Origin: Acidilobaceae archaeon
GTDB lineage: Archaea; Thermoproteota; Thermoprotei_A; Sulfolobales; Acidilobaceae
NCBI GenBank assembly: GCA_027014125.1
Contig: JALWEI010000036.1
Span: 19,128 to 83,127 of the forward strand
Reading direction: 5' to 3'
Length of the DNA stretch: 64,000 nucleotides
Part shown: positions 25,592 through 34,698 of the stretch, piece after piece
Layout of the letters: each line of letters begins with the position of its first letter
Position numbering within the stretch: the first letter of the stretch is position 1
Notes under the pieces: model-generated
Database searches by the model: none
Told to the model about the DNA's origin: nothing
The model's input: the letters and a program-made list of their open reading frames with translations, nothing else
Made by a program: the position numbers and the translations under genes

Positions 25592-28500
25592 TTACAGGCT
25601 AGCCTCCCTACTCCTGGCCCCCACTGCTAGGGTTAGCACCGCTGCAAGTACCATGCCACCAGCGGCTGATACGCCGTAGTCCACGATCTCAGGGTAGGGA
25701 TGATCACCCTGCTTCTCCGCCACGAAGCCTATCTCAACAGTCTCGCCAGGGTCTATCACCGAGGTGTAGCCTACCGGGGTTAGCACATATGTGTTGTTCC
25801 CTAGATACTCCGCGTTGGCGCCCCATATACTGTTTATCGTGCTAGTCATGTAGATCTTCACGTACCACCCGGATACCGGCGTGTCCCCTATGTTCGTTAT
25901 GTAGATCCTTGCAACGAACCCGGTATTCCACTCACTGTCTATGACCAGGCTTACCTCCAGGGAGCCTGGGCTGGGCTGCGGCGCCGTCCAGTTATCTAGG
26001 ACCTGGCCGTTCACCACCAGTAGGATCTCCTCTACCAGCGGGTTCTGGCCCCTGGTTATGAACCCGGCTGTTGCTATTGGGCCAAGGTTCCACTGCTCTG
26101 AGACTAGTACTATGTAGCCGTCTGGGGTGGTGCCGTTGGCCACTGCACCCCAAGAGTTGTCTATGTAGCCGTCGGCCACCTTCACCAGCAGGCTCCACTC
26201 CGACTCCTGGTCTAGCGTCACAGTTACCTCGTAGTGGGCCCCGCTCCCCCAGGAGTTGACTAGCTCCACCTCTAGGCTGCCCGCGGTGGCCCCGCCCGAG
26301 CCGCCACTATCCCCGCCGCCGGAGCCCCCGCCTGAACCGTCTCCTGGTGGCGGGGGTGGCGTTGTTAGTAGCGGGTCTCCTGTTGGGGTTAGGTTGAAAC
26401 TGTAGATCCACCATTCCATGTGGGCTGAGGTCGTTGACGGGCTCCCGTACTCTGTGCCGACCTCCACATCCTCCAGGTATAGGCTTGCGTAGTCGGCTAG
26501 GTCTGTTATGTTCGCGGCGGTGCTTATGAATGGCGAGTAGGGTAGCGTTACTGTACCCGCCTTTATCGGGGTCGTTATCCTGAACGCTATGTACTCCCAG
26601 CCTATGAATGCCTTCCAGACCTCGAAGGTAGCGTTGACCTCGGTCCCGTTGACTATTATCGGTACAACTATCTCTCCTACCTTGGAGCCGGCGGGCTGTA
26701 GGCCGTCGTAGTATAGCCATATCATGAGCTCCTGCTCGTCGGGCTGGATCCCGGTGCTCCTCCACTGGTCCCTGGTTAGCCAGGATTCTATAGCTAGGTT
26801 GACTGGTAGCCCTGGCTCGGGGTTGAGGCTGTAGCTGACTGTCACATAGAAGTTATTCAGGTCTGCTACTCTTGCTGGTAGTGGTACTGGTCCGTCGGTC
26901 GCGTTATACTGGTTCCAGGGCTTGTTGCCGTAGAAGATTTCGGGGTAGCCGTGCACCCATGATCCGGGGTTCCTCAGGACTATGTTGTCCAGGGCTTGTA
27001 TGTAGTGTAACGTGCCGTTGCTTGGGTAGAATGTCATCACAGCATAGCCGCTCGCGCTGTCGATGTTCCACGGGTTTATCTCTATGACATACTCGTTATA
27101 CCCGTCATTGTCTAGGTCTATCTCGGCGGTTGGCCACAACTCGTCGGGGTACCTTATAGATACTGGTCCTCCCTGGCCTCCACCACTGGATACTTGTATA
27201 GTCACTGATGCGTTAGAGTCTCCGTTGCTGTTCCACACGTAAATGTAGTATGTGGTCGTGGTGCTTGGCGTCACCACCGTGGAGCCGTTGTGGGGGACTA
27301 CTCCTATTCCAGGTATATTGGTATCCCAGCCGTCTGCCTCGGTGACTGTCCATTGTAGCTGAACCGGTTCTCCTGGAGTTATGCTAGTGGTGTTGGCTAC
27401 TAGCGTCACTGTTGGTGGGCTGCCTGGCTGTATGGTCTCGTTGACTGGGGTGCATGTTATGTTTATCTCGTCGAAGTCGGCGTAGACGGTGTGGTTGGGT
27501 GCCCAGTTGCTGTCTGAGCCTCCGAAGAATGTCGAGAAGTAGAAGCTGTCTATGTAGGCCTTTTGCCCTTCTCCCCTTAGCTGTATGTTTGACATGTTTA
27601 GCGCCATCGTGTCGTTGATGTAGACTATTATGTATGCATCAGCCTGTCCCGCGGTGCCCACGTATATCTCCTGGCTTATCTTGTACCATACCCCGGGCAC
27701 CACCGTGTAGTTTAGTGATATGTAGTCTCCGTAGCTCCTCTGCTGGTTCATCCAGTAGAGGTATAGGAATAGTGCCGCGTCGCTCCTATTATAATCGCTC
27801 CTCCAGTCGGGCGTCTTGTCCCCCCTCCACATGAACCTGGCGCTCCATCCCTCACCGTTGCTGGGTACCCTGAAGCCTGTCCACTGGCTCCCTCCACTGG
27901 TTAGGCCCGGCAGCTTGCCTCCCTTACTGAAGTCGAAGCCGTCCTCGAACCTAACCAGGTAGTCTAGACGGCAGTACTGAGACTCTGGCAGGTTCACCAC
28001 GAATGACGCCCCACTGTTCCTGGAGCCTGCCTGGCCTGCCGGGTACTCGATTCTGAGGTACCTGTTGCCTGCCTCCTCTGCTATCGTGGCCCTTCCATCC
28101 AGCCTTGACCAGTTTATGTCTAGGAAGTCCTCCTGTAGAGCTGCTTCCGTGTAGGGGCCCGGTTGCCTATTCTGGAAGTCTACGTATAGGTTGAAGTAGC
28201 CCGTGCTGGGGGGCTGCTGCCCGTCTCCTGGCTCTCCTGGGGGCGGCTGGCTGGAGCCTGCCCATGCAGCTAGCGCCTCCCATGGGGTGAGGCTCCTGGG
28301 TGCTAGGGCGTAGTAGTACTCTTCTAGGCTCCACCTTATATCCACGTTGCAGGGGAAGGCTGGGCAGGTGTTGGTGTATACCTCTGTCCCGAACTCGAGG
28401 GACATTAGGTATAGGCTGTCTAGGCCTCCTCCTAGGTACTGGTTGGCTAGCTCTATGAAGTACGTGTAGTCGAACACCACGCTGCTATTCACGTAGTTGG

Positions 28501-30718
28501 TCGTTGACTTGAATGTTAGGAACCTCCACCCTGGGTCAGCTACAACGTCGTATAGCTCGAATGTCTGGTTTACCAGCGTCCCGTTAACCAGTATGGGTAC
28601 CTCGAACACCGCTACCGGGCCACTATCGTAGCCAGCGGGGAAGCCCCCCTCTATGTATAGCTGGACCATTATCTCGTAGTCTCCCGGCCCCGGAGCCCTG
28701 TTGTTATTTGTATCGGGGAATAGCCATGCCTCGAAGGCGTAGTTGTTGCCAGGCACGCCGCTATACTGGTTGTAGTGCACCCCTACTAGTAGCCTTGGTA
28801 GGCTTGACACCATGGCTGGTAGTACGAAGTTGGGTGCGTTCACCGGCTGGTTGCCCCATGGCTTAGCCCCATAGATAACCTCGTGGTATCCCATAACGTT
28901 GTATTGTGGCACGGAGTTTATGGTCCACTGGCTATCCACGTGTAGTGCTCCTGACTCGATCCACATGGTTGTGTTCCCGCTCCCGATCTGGCCTGGGTCG
29001 GTCTGGTAGAGGTGCTGCCATCCCCACAGGTTGGGGTCTATACTTGCGTTACCTATCCTAACGACGCCCCATAGGTTGGGGCATCCCCATATGCTGGAGC
29101 AGCATTGGCCCCCATCGCAGGTTACGGTTGATGATGCCCCCTCATACTGGGGCGTCGTGGGTATTATCTCTACTACGTCGAATGGCGGGGGTTGGGGCTG
29201 GTCTTGGCCCTGCCCTACTGTTATGGTCAGGGTCTTGTTCACGCTGCCGTTCGTATTCCATGCGTGTATGTATAGTGTTATGGTTTGGTTTACTGTGATC
29301 ACTGTTGAGCCTGTCTGGCTTGTTGCTATGTTGCTGTCCCAGCCGTCTGCGTTCTGTATGCTCCAGTTGACCATGATGCTCTCTCCGGGTTCTACGCTTG
29401 TGGCGTTTGCTGTTAGTGTTACTTGTGGTAGGCCTGCCTGGCTACAGTGGTCCATAAGTCTCTTCAGGTTCTGGTATTTGTCCTCCCATATATTAGTCCA
29501 GTCGTCTTGGAGTATGCCTCCGGTGTCCCCGCTGTTGGGGTTCCAGCTCCAGTAGAAGAAGCTACAGAAGTTGTTCTCTATCATCCAGTCTATTAGCTTG
29601 TTCTGCCAGTCCACATCTCTGGGGTCGCCTCCGTGTCCGTATCTTCCTCCAAATTCTCCTATGACAACCGGGTATCCTAGCTCTATCTTGACATAGCCGA
29701 AGTGGTGGTACCATATATCAGGCATGTTGTCCGGGAAGTCTGGCTCGTTGAAGTATGGCTGGTTGTAGACGTCGGGGCCGTAAACGTGTGGGCTGTAGAC
29801 AAGCTTGTTCCTGGGAAGGTTCACGGGGTAATCCCTTACTGCCATTAGGTTGCCTCCCCACCAGGAGTTGTAGCCCCACTGGTAGGATCCGTCTATGTCT
29901 GGCCTGGTGTACTGCGTGCCCTCCATGAATATCAGCCAGTGGGGTGCCACCTGTAGTATGGCCCTGCCTATCCTCTCCGCCGCCAGGTTCCAGTCTGTAG
30001 CATTGTTGCCCATGCCCCAGGTTGCCCCTGTGCCATCGGTGTATGCCCCTGGGGGCTGGCTCACGCTGTGGGGCTCATTCTTCAGGTCAGCCCCTATAAC
30101 GTTCCAGTATTTCGAGAACCTCTGTGCCACGCTTACCCATGTGTTTATGTAGTCCTGCTCTGTGAAGGTGTCCGTGTACCATAGCGGCTCAATGTATTGG
30201 CACCCGATCCTGTGGTAGTCTAGCAGTATGAATATACCCAGCTCTCCCGCCTTCTGTACGATCTTCTCCATTATCTCGAGGCTCGTGAGACCCTGAAGGT
30301 CTGGATTCTTATTGTAGTCTATGGAGGTGGGCATTGTTCCTGGTTGTACTGATTCTGTGCAGAATGGTAGCCTTATGGCGTTGAATCCTAGACTCTTTAT
30401 CTGGAGTAGCATGTCCTCCCAGTTCCTGGCCCATAGCCCGTGGACCACGTGGTCTGGTGTTTCGAACCCGAACCAATTGACACCGTACAGGTTTATCTTC
30501 TTCTCCTCGCCGCTAGTTAGGTTTATCATGTAGATAGCGTCTCCCCTTACCTCGTAGTATACTGTCGTGTTAGCCTGCTGTTGTGGCGTGTATAGTGTTA
30601 TCGACTTCAGGGGGCTGCCTTGCCATGTACTACTCAATCCAACTCCTGGCACTATGGAGAGGTAGGGCATTGCCATTATGATTGCCAGGAGTATGGCTAT
30701 GAAGGTTCTGGCCTCCAT
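25592..30718 (-). CDS. Giant secreted, anchored multi-enzyme glucanase: GH5-Ig-GH12-PL14like-Ig-GH12-CBM2x2
   Basis: The protein has 1708 residues. Order: signal peptide about 1-28. GH5 cellulase about 70-430 with acid/base E215 (DLKNEPH) and nucleophile E355 (VVIGEFGG). Ig-like domain 430-503. GH12 530-810 with E682 (DYEIMV) and E779 (EFGTEV). PL14-like jelly-roll 840-1090 (GGKLPGLTSGG, ARFMWRG). Second Ig-like domain 1100-1177. GH12 1185-1446 with E1330 (QELMIWLYYD) and E1423 (EVGTEYGSP). Pro/Gly/Ser linker 1450-1478. Two CBM2-like modules 1479-1578 and 1585-1682. C-terminal hydrophobic anchor 1686-1700. Many N-x-S/T sites are present. It should be cell-surface bound and degrade beta-glucan. 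The Opp transporter ends 121 bp upstream. Confidence 0.93.
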   Translation of the reverse strand: MEARTFIAILLAIIMAMPYLSIVPGVGLSSTWQGSPLKSITLYTPQQQANTTVYYEVRGDAIYMINLTSGEEKKINLYGVNWFGFETPDHVVHGLWARNWEDMLLQIKSLGFNAIRLPFCTESVQPGTMPTSIDYNKNPDLQGLTSLEIMEKIVQKAGELGIFILLDYHRIGCQYIEPLWYTDTFTEQDYINTWVSVAQRFSKYWNVIGADLKNEPHSVSQPPGAYTDGTGATWGMGNNATDWNLAAERIGRAILQVAPHWLIFMEGTQYTRPDIDGSYQWGYNSWWGGNLMAVRDYPVNLPRNKLVYSPHVYGPDVYNQPYFNEPDFPDNMPDIWYHHFGYVKIELGYPVVIGEFGGRYGHGGDPRDVDWQNKLIDWMIENNFCSFFYWSWNPNSGDTGGILQDDWTNIWEDKYQNLKRLMDHCSQAGLPQVTLTANATSVEPGESIMVNWSIQNADGWDSNIATSQTGSTVITVNQTITLYIHAWNTNGSVNKTLTITVGQGQDQPQPPPFDVVEIIPTTPQYEGASSTVTCDGGQCCSSIWGCPNLWGVVRIGNASIDPNLWGWQHLYQTDPGQIGSGNTTMWIESGALHVDSQWTINSVPQYNVMGYHEVIYGAKPWGNQPVNAPNFVLPAMVSSLPRLLVGVHYNQYSGVPGNNYAFEAWLFPDTNNNRAPGPGDYEIMVQLYIEGGFPAGYDSGPVAVFEVPILVNGTLVNQTFELYDVVADPGWRFLTFKSTTNYVNSSVVFDYTYFIELANQYLGGGLDSLYLMSLEFGTEVYTNTCPAFPCNVDIRWSLEEYYYALAPRSLTPWEALAAWAGSSQPPPGEPGDGQQPPSTGYFNLYVDFQNRQPGPYTEAALQEDFLDINWSRLDGRATIAEEAGNRYLRIEYPAGQAGSRNSGASFVVNLPESQYCRLDYLVRFEDGFDFSKGGKLPGLTSGGSQWTGFRVPSNGEGWSARFMWRGDKTPDWRSDYNRSDAALFLYLYWMNQQRSYGDYISLNYTVVPGVWYKISQEIYVGTAGQADAYIIVYINDTMALNMSNIQLRGEGQKAYIDSFYFSTFFGGSDSNWAPNHTVYADFDEINITCTPVNETIQPGSPPTVTLVANTTSITPGEPVQLQWTVTEADGWDTNIPGIGVVPHNGSTVVTPSTTTTYYIYVWNSNGDSNASVTIQVSSGGGQGGPVSIRYPDELWPTAEIDLDNDGYNEYVIEINPWNIDSASGYAVMTFYPSNGTLHYIQALDNIVLRNPGSWVHGYPEIFYGNKPWNQYNATDGPVPLPARVADLNNFYVTVSYSLNPEPGLPVNLAIESWLTRDQWRSTGIQPDEQELMIWLYYDGLQPAGSKVGEIVVPIIVNGTEVNATFEVWKAFIGWEYIAFRITTPIKAGTVTLPYSPFISTAANITDLADYASLYLEDVEVGTEYGSPSTTSAHMEWWIYSFNLTPTGDPLLTTPPPPPGDGSGGGSGGGDSGGSGGATAGSLEVELVNSWGSGAHYEVTVTLDQESEWSLLVKVADGYIDNSWGAVANGTTPDGYIVLVSEQWNLGPIATAGFITRGQNPLVEEILLVVNGQVLDNWTAPQPSPGSLEVSLVIDSEWNTGFVARIYITNIGDTPVSGWYVKIYMTSTINSIWGANAEYLGNNTYVLTPVGYTSVIDPGETVEIGFVAEKQGDHPYPEIVDYGVSAAGGMVLAAVLTLAVGARSREASL

Positions 30719-30839
30719 ATATACACACCCTTTTTTAATTCACCGTCCTCTATGGTAGAATATAATTAAGTAATACAGGATTATAAGCTTATATCGTTAC
30801 CCTATTATATTAATATAATTACATTATAATTAATTTATT
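30719..30839 (-). promoter_or_regulatory. AT-rich promoter interval of the multi-enzyme glucanase
   Basis: A 121-nt, very AT-rich gap. On the minus strand TTAATTATATTC near 30760 can serve as a TATA box. AAGGGTGTG lies shortly before ATG 30718, so a short leader with a ribosome-binding site is expected. Confidence 0.45.
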
Positions 30840-31781
30840 TTATTGGTATAGCCAGCACGCTACTCTTCTACCATTATACTCCACTAGCCTTGGCCTGGCG
30901 GCGCACTTGTTAAACCTCAGCTCACACCTGTCAGCGAATAGGCATCCACTCCTTCCAATAGCATGTAGGGGCTCGTGGAGCCTCAGCCTGCCTCGCCACC
31001 TAGAGTCCAGCCTGGGTATGGAGTCTAGGAGCATCCTTGTGTAGGGGTGAGCTGGCTCGTCTAGGACCTTGGATACGTCCCCCTCCTCCATGACTCCTCC
31101 CCTATATAGCACTACCACCCTGTCGCTGACATAGTATGCTAGGGAGACGTCGTGTCCTATCAGTAATATTGACGTACCCAGCTCATCCCTCATCTCTGCG
31201 AATATGTTGAGTACGTCAATCCTGGTTGAGGCGTCCAGCATCGAGACAGGCTCATCCGCCACTAGTAGCCGCGGCTCCACTAGCAGAGCCCTGGCTATGG
31301 AGACCCTCTGGAGCTGGCCTCCGCTCAGCTGGTGTGGGTACTTCCCGAGGACCTCACTTGGGCTTAGGCCTATCCTCCTGAGGACCTCCCTCACCCTTCT
31401 GAGCGCCTCCTCTCCCCTCACCCCCTTGAGCCTGGAGAGTGCTTGGAGTAGGGGCCTCTCAACTACGTGTATTGGGTTAAAGCTTGAGTAGGGGTCCTGG
31501 AAGACTCCTTGAACCTGTGTGTAGTACCACAGCGTTTCCCTTCTCCCTAGCCTCCATATGTCTCGCCCCCTGTAGAGTATCCTTCCCTTGGTAGGTCTGA
31601 GTATGCGCAGGACCATCCTTGCTATTGTGGTCTTCCCGCTTCCGGATTCTCCTAGTAGCGATACTATCTCGCTCTCCCCCACCTCTAGTGTCACGTTGTC
31701 TACAGCAACTGTTACCCTGCCCATTCCGTGGCTGAATACCTTTGATACCCCGTGTAGCTCGAGAAGCGCCATGTACATCAC
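30840..31781 (-). CDS. ABC transporter ATPase, Opp/Dpp type (OppF-like)
   Basis: The protein has 313 residues. Walker A LLGESGSGKTT, signature QLSGGQLQRVSIARAL, Walker B LLVADEPVSML. The C-terminal Cys-containing extension (GCLFADRCELRFNKCAARP) typical of oligopeptide/dipeptide-type ATPases carries the family's Cys pattern, often linked to an Fe-S cluster. It overlaps the OppD-like gene by 4 nt. It is the last gene of the five-gene transporter unit. In hyperthermophilic archaea this family often imports oligosaccharides instead of peptides. Confidence 0.94.
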   Translation of the reverse strand: MMYMALLELHGVSKVFSHGMGRVTVAVDNVTLEVGESEIVSLLGESGSGKTTIARMVLRILRPTKGRILYRGRDIWRLGRRETLWYYTQVQGVFQDPYSSFNPIHVVERPLLQALSRLKGVRGEEALRRVREVLRRIGLSPSEVLGKYPHQLSGGQLQRVSIARALLVEPRLLVADEPVSMLDASTRIDVLNIFAEMRDELGTSILLIGHDVSLAYYVSDRVVVLYRGGVMEEGDVSKVLDEPAHPYTRMLLDSIPRLDSRWRGRLRLHEPLHAIGRSGCLFADRCELRFNKCAARPRLVEYNGRRVACWLYQ

Positions 31782-32725
31782 CCTCCTGTATATAGCCAGC
31801 AGTACACTGTTCTCTTCCCCACCCTAGCCGGTGGGGGCTCCCTGGCCCTGCACCTCTCCTCGGCCACGCTGCACCTGGGGTGGAATCTGCATCCTGTCGG
31901 GGGGCTGGCTAGCCTGGGCGGCTCTCCTTTGAGGCCTGTCAGCCTCCTGGTTTTGTACCTGACTCCGAGCCGGGGGACGGAGTCTATCAGCGCCCTGGTG
32001 TAGGGGTGTAGCGGGTCTCCTATCACCTCCTCTGCTGGGCCTATTTCCGAGATTTTCCCTGCGTACATGATCATGATCCTATCCGCCACCTGGTATAGGG
32101 CTGCTATATCATGGGAGACTAGGATTATGGATCTTACTATCCCTGTGTCCCTGAAGCTTGCAAGCATCTCTAGGACTGCTCTCTGCATTGTAACGTCTAG
32201 GGCTGAGGTTACCTCATCGGCTATTAGCACGTCTGGGTCGAGTAGCGTTGAGATTACGAGTACTACCCTCTGTCTCATGCCCCCGCTGAGCTCTATAGGG
32301 TACCTGTCTAGCACGTCTCCTGGCAGTCCGACCATTCTTAGCCTCTCTCTGGCCTTCTCCTCGATATCGCCTTCAGCCCTGCCCCGGGTTAGGTCCCTTA
32401 TTATCGCCCTGATCCTCTTTGTTGGGGATAGCGCGTCCATAGCGTACTGGGGTACTATTGATATACCGGTGTACCTGATCTTGGATAGCTCCCCTGGGGT
32501 TATGCTTGTGAGGTCTATCCCCCTGTAGACTATGGACCCTGCTATCCTAACCATTGGCGGCTTGGGTAGTATTATGTAGTTTACCAGCGTGCTCTTCCCG
32601 GATCCGCTCTCGCCTGCTATCCCCAGTATCTCGCCCTTGGATAGGGTGAATGTGACACCATCCACTGCCCTAACATACCCGCTTAGCGTCTTGTAATATA
32701 CCCGTAGGTCCTCTACTCGAAGCAC
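31778..32725 (-). CDS. ABC transporter ATPase, Opp/Dpp type (OppD-like)
   Basis: The protein has 315 residues. Walker A GIAGESGSGKSTL, signature ELSGGMRQRVVLV, Walker B VLIADEVTSALD, and the C-terminal extension GCRFHPRCSVAEERCRAREPP. Forms a heterodimer with the OppF-like ATPase to energise the two permeases. It starts 7 nt after the OppC-like gene. Confidence 0.94.
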   Translation of the reverse strand: MLRVEDLRVYYKTLSGYVRAVDGVTFTLSKGEILGIAGESGSGKSTLVNYIILPKPPMVRIAGSIVYRGIDLTSITPGELSKIRYTGISIVPQYAMDALSPTKRIRAIIRDLTRGRAEGDIEEKARERLRMVGLPGDVLDRYPIELSGGMRQRVVLVISTLLDPDVLIADEVTSALDVTMQRAVLEMLASFRDTGIVRSIILVSHDIAALYQVADRIMIMYAGKISEIGPAEEVIGDPLHPYTRALIDSVPRLGVRYKTRRLTGLKGEPPRLASPPTGCRFHPRCSVAEERCRAREPPPARVGKRTVYCWLYTGG

Positions 32726-32732
32726 TCGTAGG

Positions 32733-33575
32733 TCACCTCCTCAGCCTAGGGTTTAGGACCTCGTCTAGGCCAGTGTTGACCAGGTAGAGTGCGGTGAGTA
32801 GTACAGCTATGAGTAGTCCTGGCGGTATGGCCCACCACCACATGCCAAGCTGTATAGCGTTCCATAGCACTGCCTGCTGGAGGATTACCCCTAGGGATAT
32901 GCTATCTGTTGGCCCTAGGCCCAGGAAGTCTAGGCCAACCGCGTAGAGTATTGCTCCACCGAACTGTAGGATGAAGACCATTATTATGTATGACAGCATG
33001 TTTGGCATGATCTCGCTTACTAGTATCCTAGCCCCTCCTAGCCCCGAGAGCTTGGCTACGTAGACGAATTCCCTGCTCCTTAGGGACAGGGTGTTCGCCC
33101 TGACAGCCCTGGCGGTCCATGGCCATGCTGTTAGCCCTATTATTAGGCTCTCGACGCCTATTCCCCTCTGCTCTATATAAGCTGCTATTATGATGAGGAG
33201 GGCCAGCGTGGGGATGACCAGGAAAATATTGGTTATCATCATCAACATCTCGTCTGCTAGGCCTCCTAGGTAGCCTGATGCTAGGCCTACTGCTACGCCG
33301 ATCAACGTTGCTATTACTCCCCCCAGTAGGCCTATTGCTAGTGAGCCCCGGAGGCCGTAGACTACTTGTGCATACACATCGTAGCCGAATGTGTTTGTTC
33401 CTAACGGGTGCTCCCTGCTCGGCGGGGCTCCTATATCCCCTGTATAGTCTAGGGGGCCGTAGCCTGTGGTGTATGGTCCTACTGCCGCGATAGCCACTAT
33501 TATTACAAGTACCATTATGCCTATCCTCACCTTCGGGTTTGCGAGGGCCAGCTTGGCTGGCATCCGGTTCATCAC
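32733..33575 (-). CDS. ABC transporter permease, Opp/Dpp type (OppC-like)
   Basis: The protein has 280 residues and about six transmembrane helices. It has the N-terminal feature of DppC/OppC (first helix, then PSREHPLGTNTFGYDVYAQV) and the EAA-loop region RAVRANTLSLRSREFVYVAK ending in SEIMPN. It overlaps OppB by 4 nt. Pairs with OppB to form the channel. Confidence 0.93.
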   Translation of the reverse strand: MMNRMPAKLALANPKVRIGIMVLVIIVAIAAVGPYTTGYGPLDYTGDIGAPPSREHPLGTNTFGYDVYAQVVYGLRGSLAIGLLGGVIATLIGVAVGLASGYLGGLADEMLMMITNIFLVIPTLALLIIIAAYIEQRGIGVESLIIGLTAWPWTARAVRANTLSLRSREFVYVAKLSGLGGARILVSEIMPNMLSYIIMVFILQFGGAILYAVGLDFLGLGPTDSISLGVILQQAVLWNAIQLGMWWWAIPPGLLIAVLLTALYLVNTGLDEVLNPRLRR

Positions 33576-34567
33576 GTTTCACCCGTGTAGGTGTACCTAA
33601 TTCTTGGATCTACAAGCGCATATACTATATCCACTATAAAGTTTGATACAAGTACCATTATTACAATGACTAGGAAGGCTCCCTGCATTAGGAAGTAGTC
33701 CTGGTTCTGTATAGCCTGGAGCATGAGGTACCCGAGGCCAGGGTAGGAGAATACTATCTCCGTAGTTATTGCCCCCGCCACTGCCAGGCCTATCTGGAGC
33801 GCAAGCCCGGTTATCTGGGGCAGCATCGCGTTCCTAAACGCATACCTAAGTATCAGCCCCCTAGGAGCCCCCAGAGCCTCCATGTACCTCGAGTAGTTCG
33901 ACTCTATCTCATATATTATAAGGTTCCTCATGCCTATAGCCCAGCCCCCCAGCATTACTAGGACCAGGGAGAGGAATGGTAGGGTCCAGTGCATCAGGAA
34001 GTCCTCTATGAAGGCTAGGGATAAGGAGGGCTCTAGGCCCGGGCTATAAGCGCCCGAGGGTGGGAATATGGGGAATACAACAGTCAGGAGCCAGGCTAGC
34101 ACGATCGCCATCCAGAAGTATGGCGACGAGGTTAGGAAGTAGAATACAGGCATGAGGAGCGCGTCTAGCCTCCTACTCACCGAGGCCAGGGCCCCCAGCC
34201 AGTTCCCTATGATCCAGCTCACAATAACGGCTGGTACTATGAGGACCAGATCGTATGGAAGCGCATCTAGGAGTATATCCTCCACCTTCCTAGGATACAG
34301 GTATATGCTAACCCCCAGATCGCCACTTAGCAGGGCCCTCCAGAAGTTGATGTACTGCTCATGCAACGGCTTGTCTAGGCCGAAAGCCTGCATGAAGTAG
34401 CTATACATTACCTCGGTCGACTGGGGCAGCGTGGAGAACCTGGAGAGGAGCACTCCTATAGGATCCCCAGGCATGAGCCTGGGTATGCCCCAGTTTAAAG
34501 TCGCAGCTACTATGAATGTGATCGTGTACACCACCACCTTCTTTGCGAGGTAGCTGTTGAAACCCAT
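33572..34567 (-). CDS. ABC transporter permease, Opp/Dpp type (OppB-like)
   Basis: The protein has 331 residues and six or so helices. The N-terminal helix is followed by PRLMPGDPIGVLLSR, a DppB/OppB hallmark. The EAA loop is YSRYMEALGAPRGLILRYAFRNAMLP. It is separated from the binding-protein gene by a 131-nt AT-rich gap that may hold a partial terminator and a second promoter, so binding protein and permeases may be made at different levels. Confidence 0.93.
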   Translation of the reverse strand: MGFNSYLAKKVVVYTITFIVAATLNWGIPRLMPGDPIGVLLSRFSTLPQSTEVMYSYFMQAFGLDKPLHEQYINFWRALLSGDLGVSIYLYPRKVEDILLDALPYDLVLIVPAVIVSWIIGNWLGALASVSRRLDALLMPVFYFLTSSPYFWMAIVLAWLLTVVFPIFPPSGAYSPGLEPSLSLAFIEDFLMHWTLPFLSLVLVMLGGWAIGMRNLIIYEIESNYSRYMEALGAPRGLILRYAFRNAMLPQITGLALQIGLAVAGAITTEIVFSYPGLGYLMLQAIQNQDYFLMQGAFLVIVIMVLVSNFIVDIVYALVDPRIRYTYTGET

Positions 34568-34698
34568 ACACTAACTCCCACTATCCTTATATTATTATTT
34601 CTCCTTTAAAAACGTTTGCATGTATATTTAGTGTAAATAAAAATAGTGTATGCTATGGGTACGCCCGCCTATACCAGCTAACACCATATTACTACTCT

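Noticed and set aside
25992..30152. Several plus- and minus-strand frames of 60-170 residues inside the giant glucanase
   Set aside because: The 1708-codon frame is continuous and full of recognisable domains; the others have no independent support.
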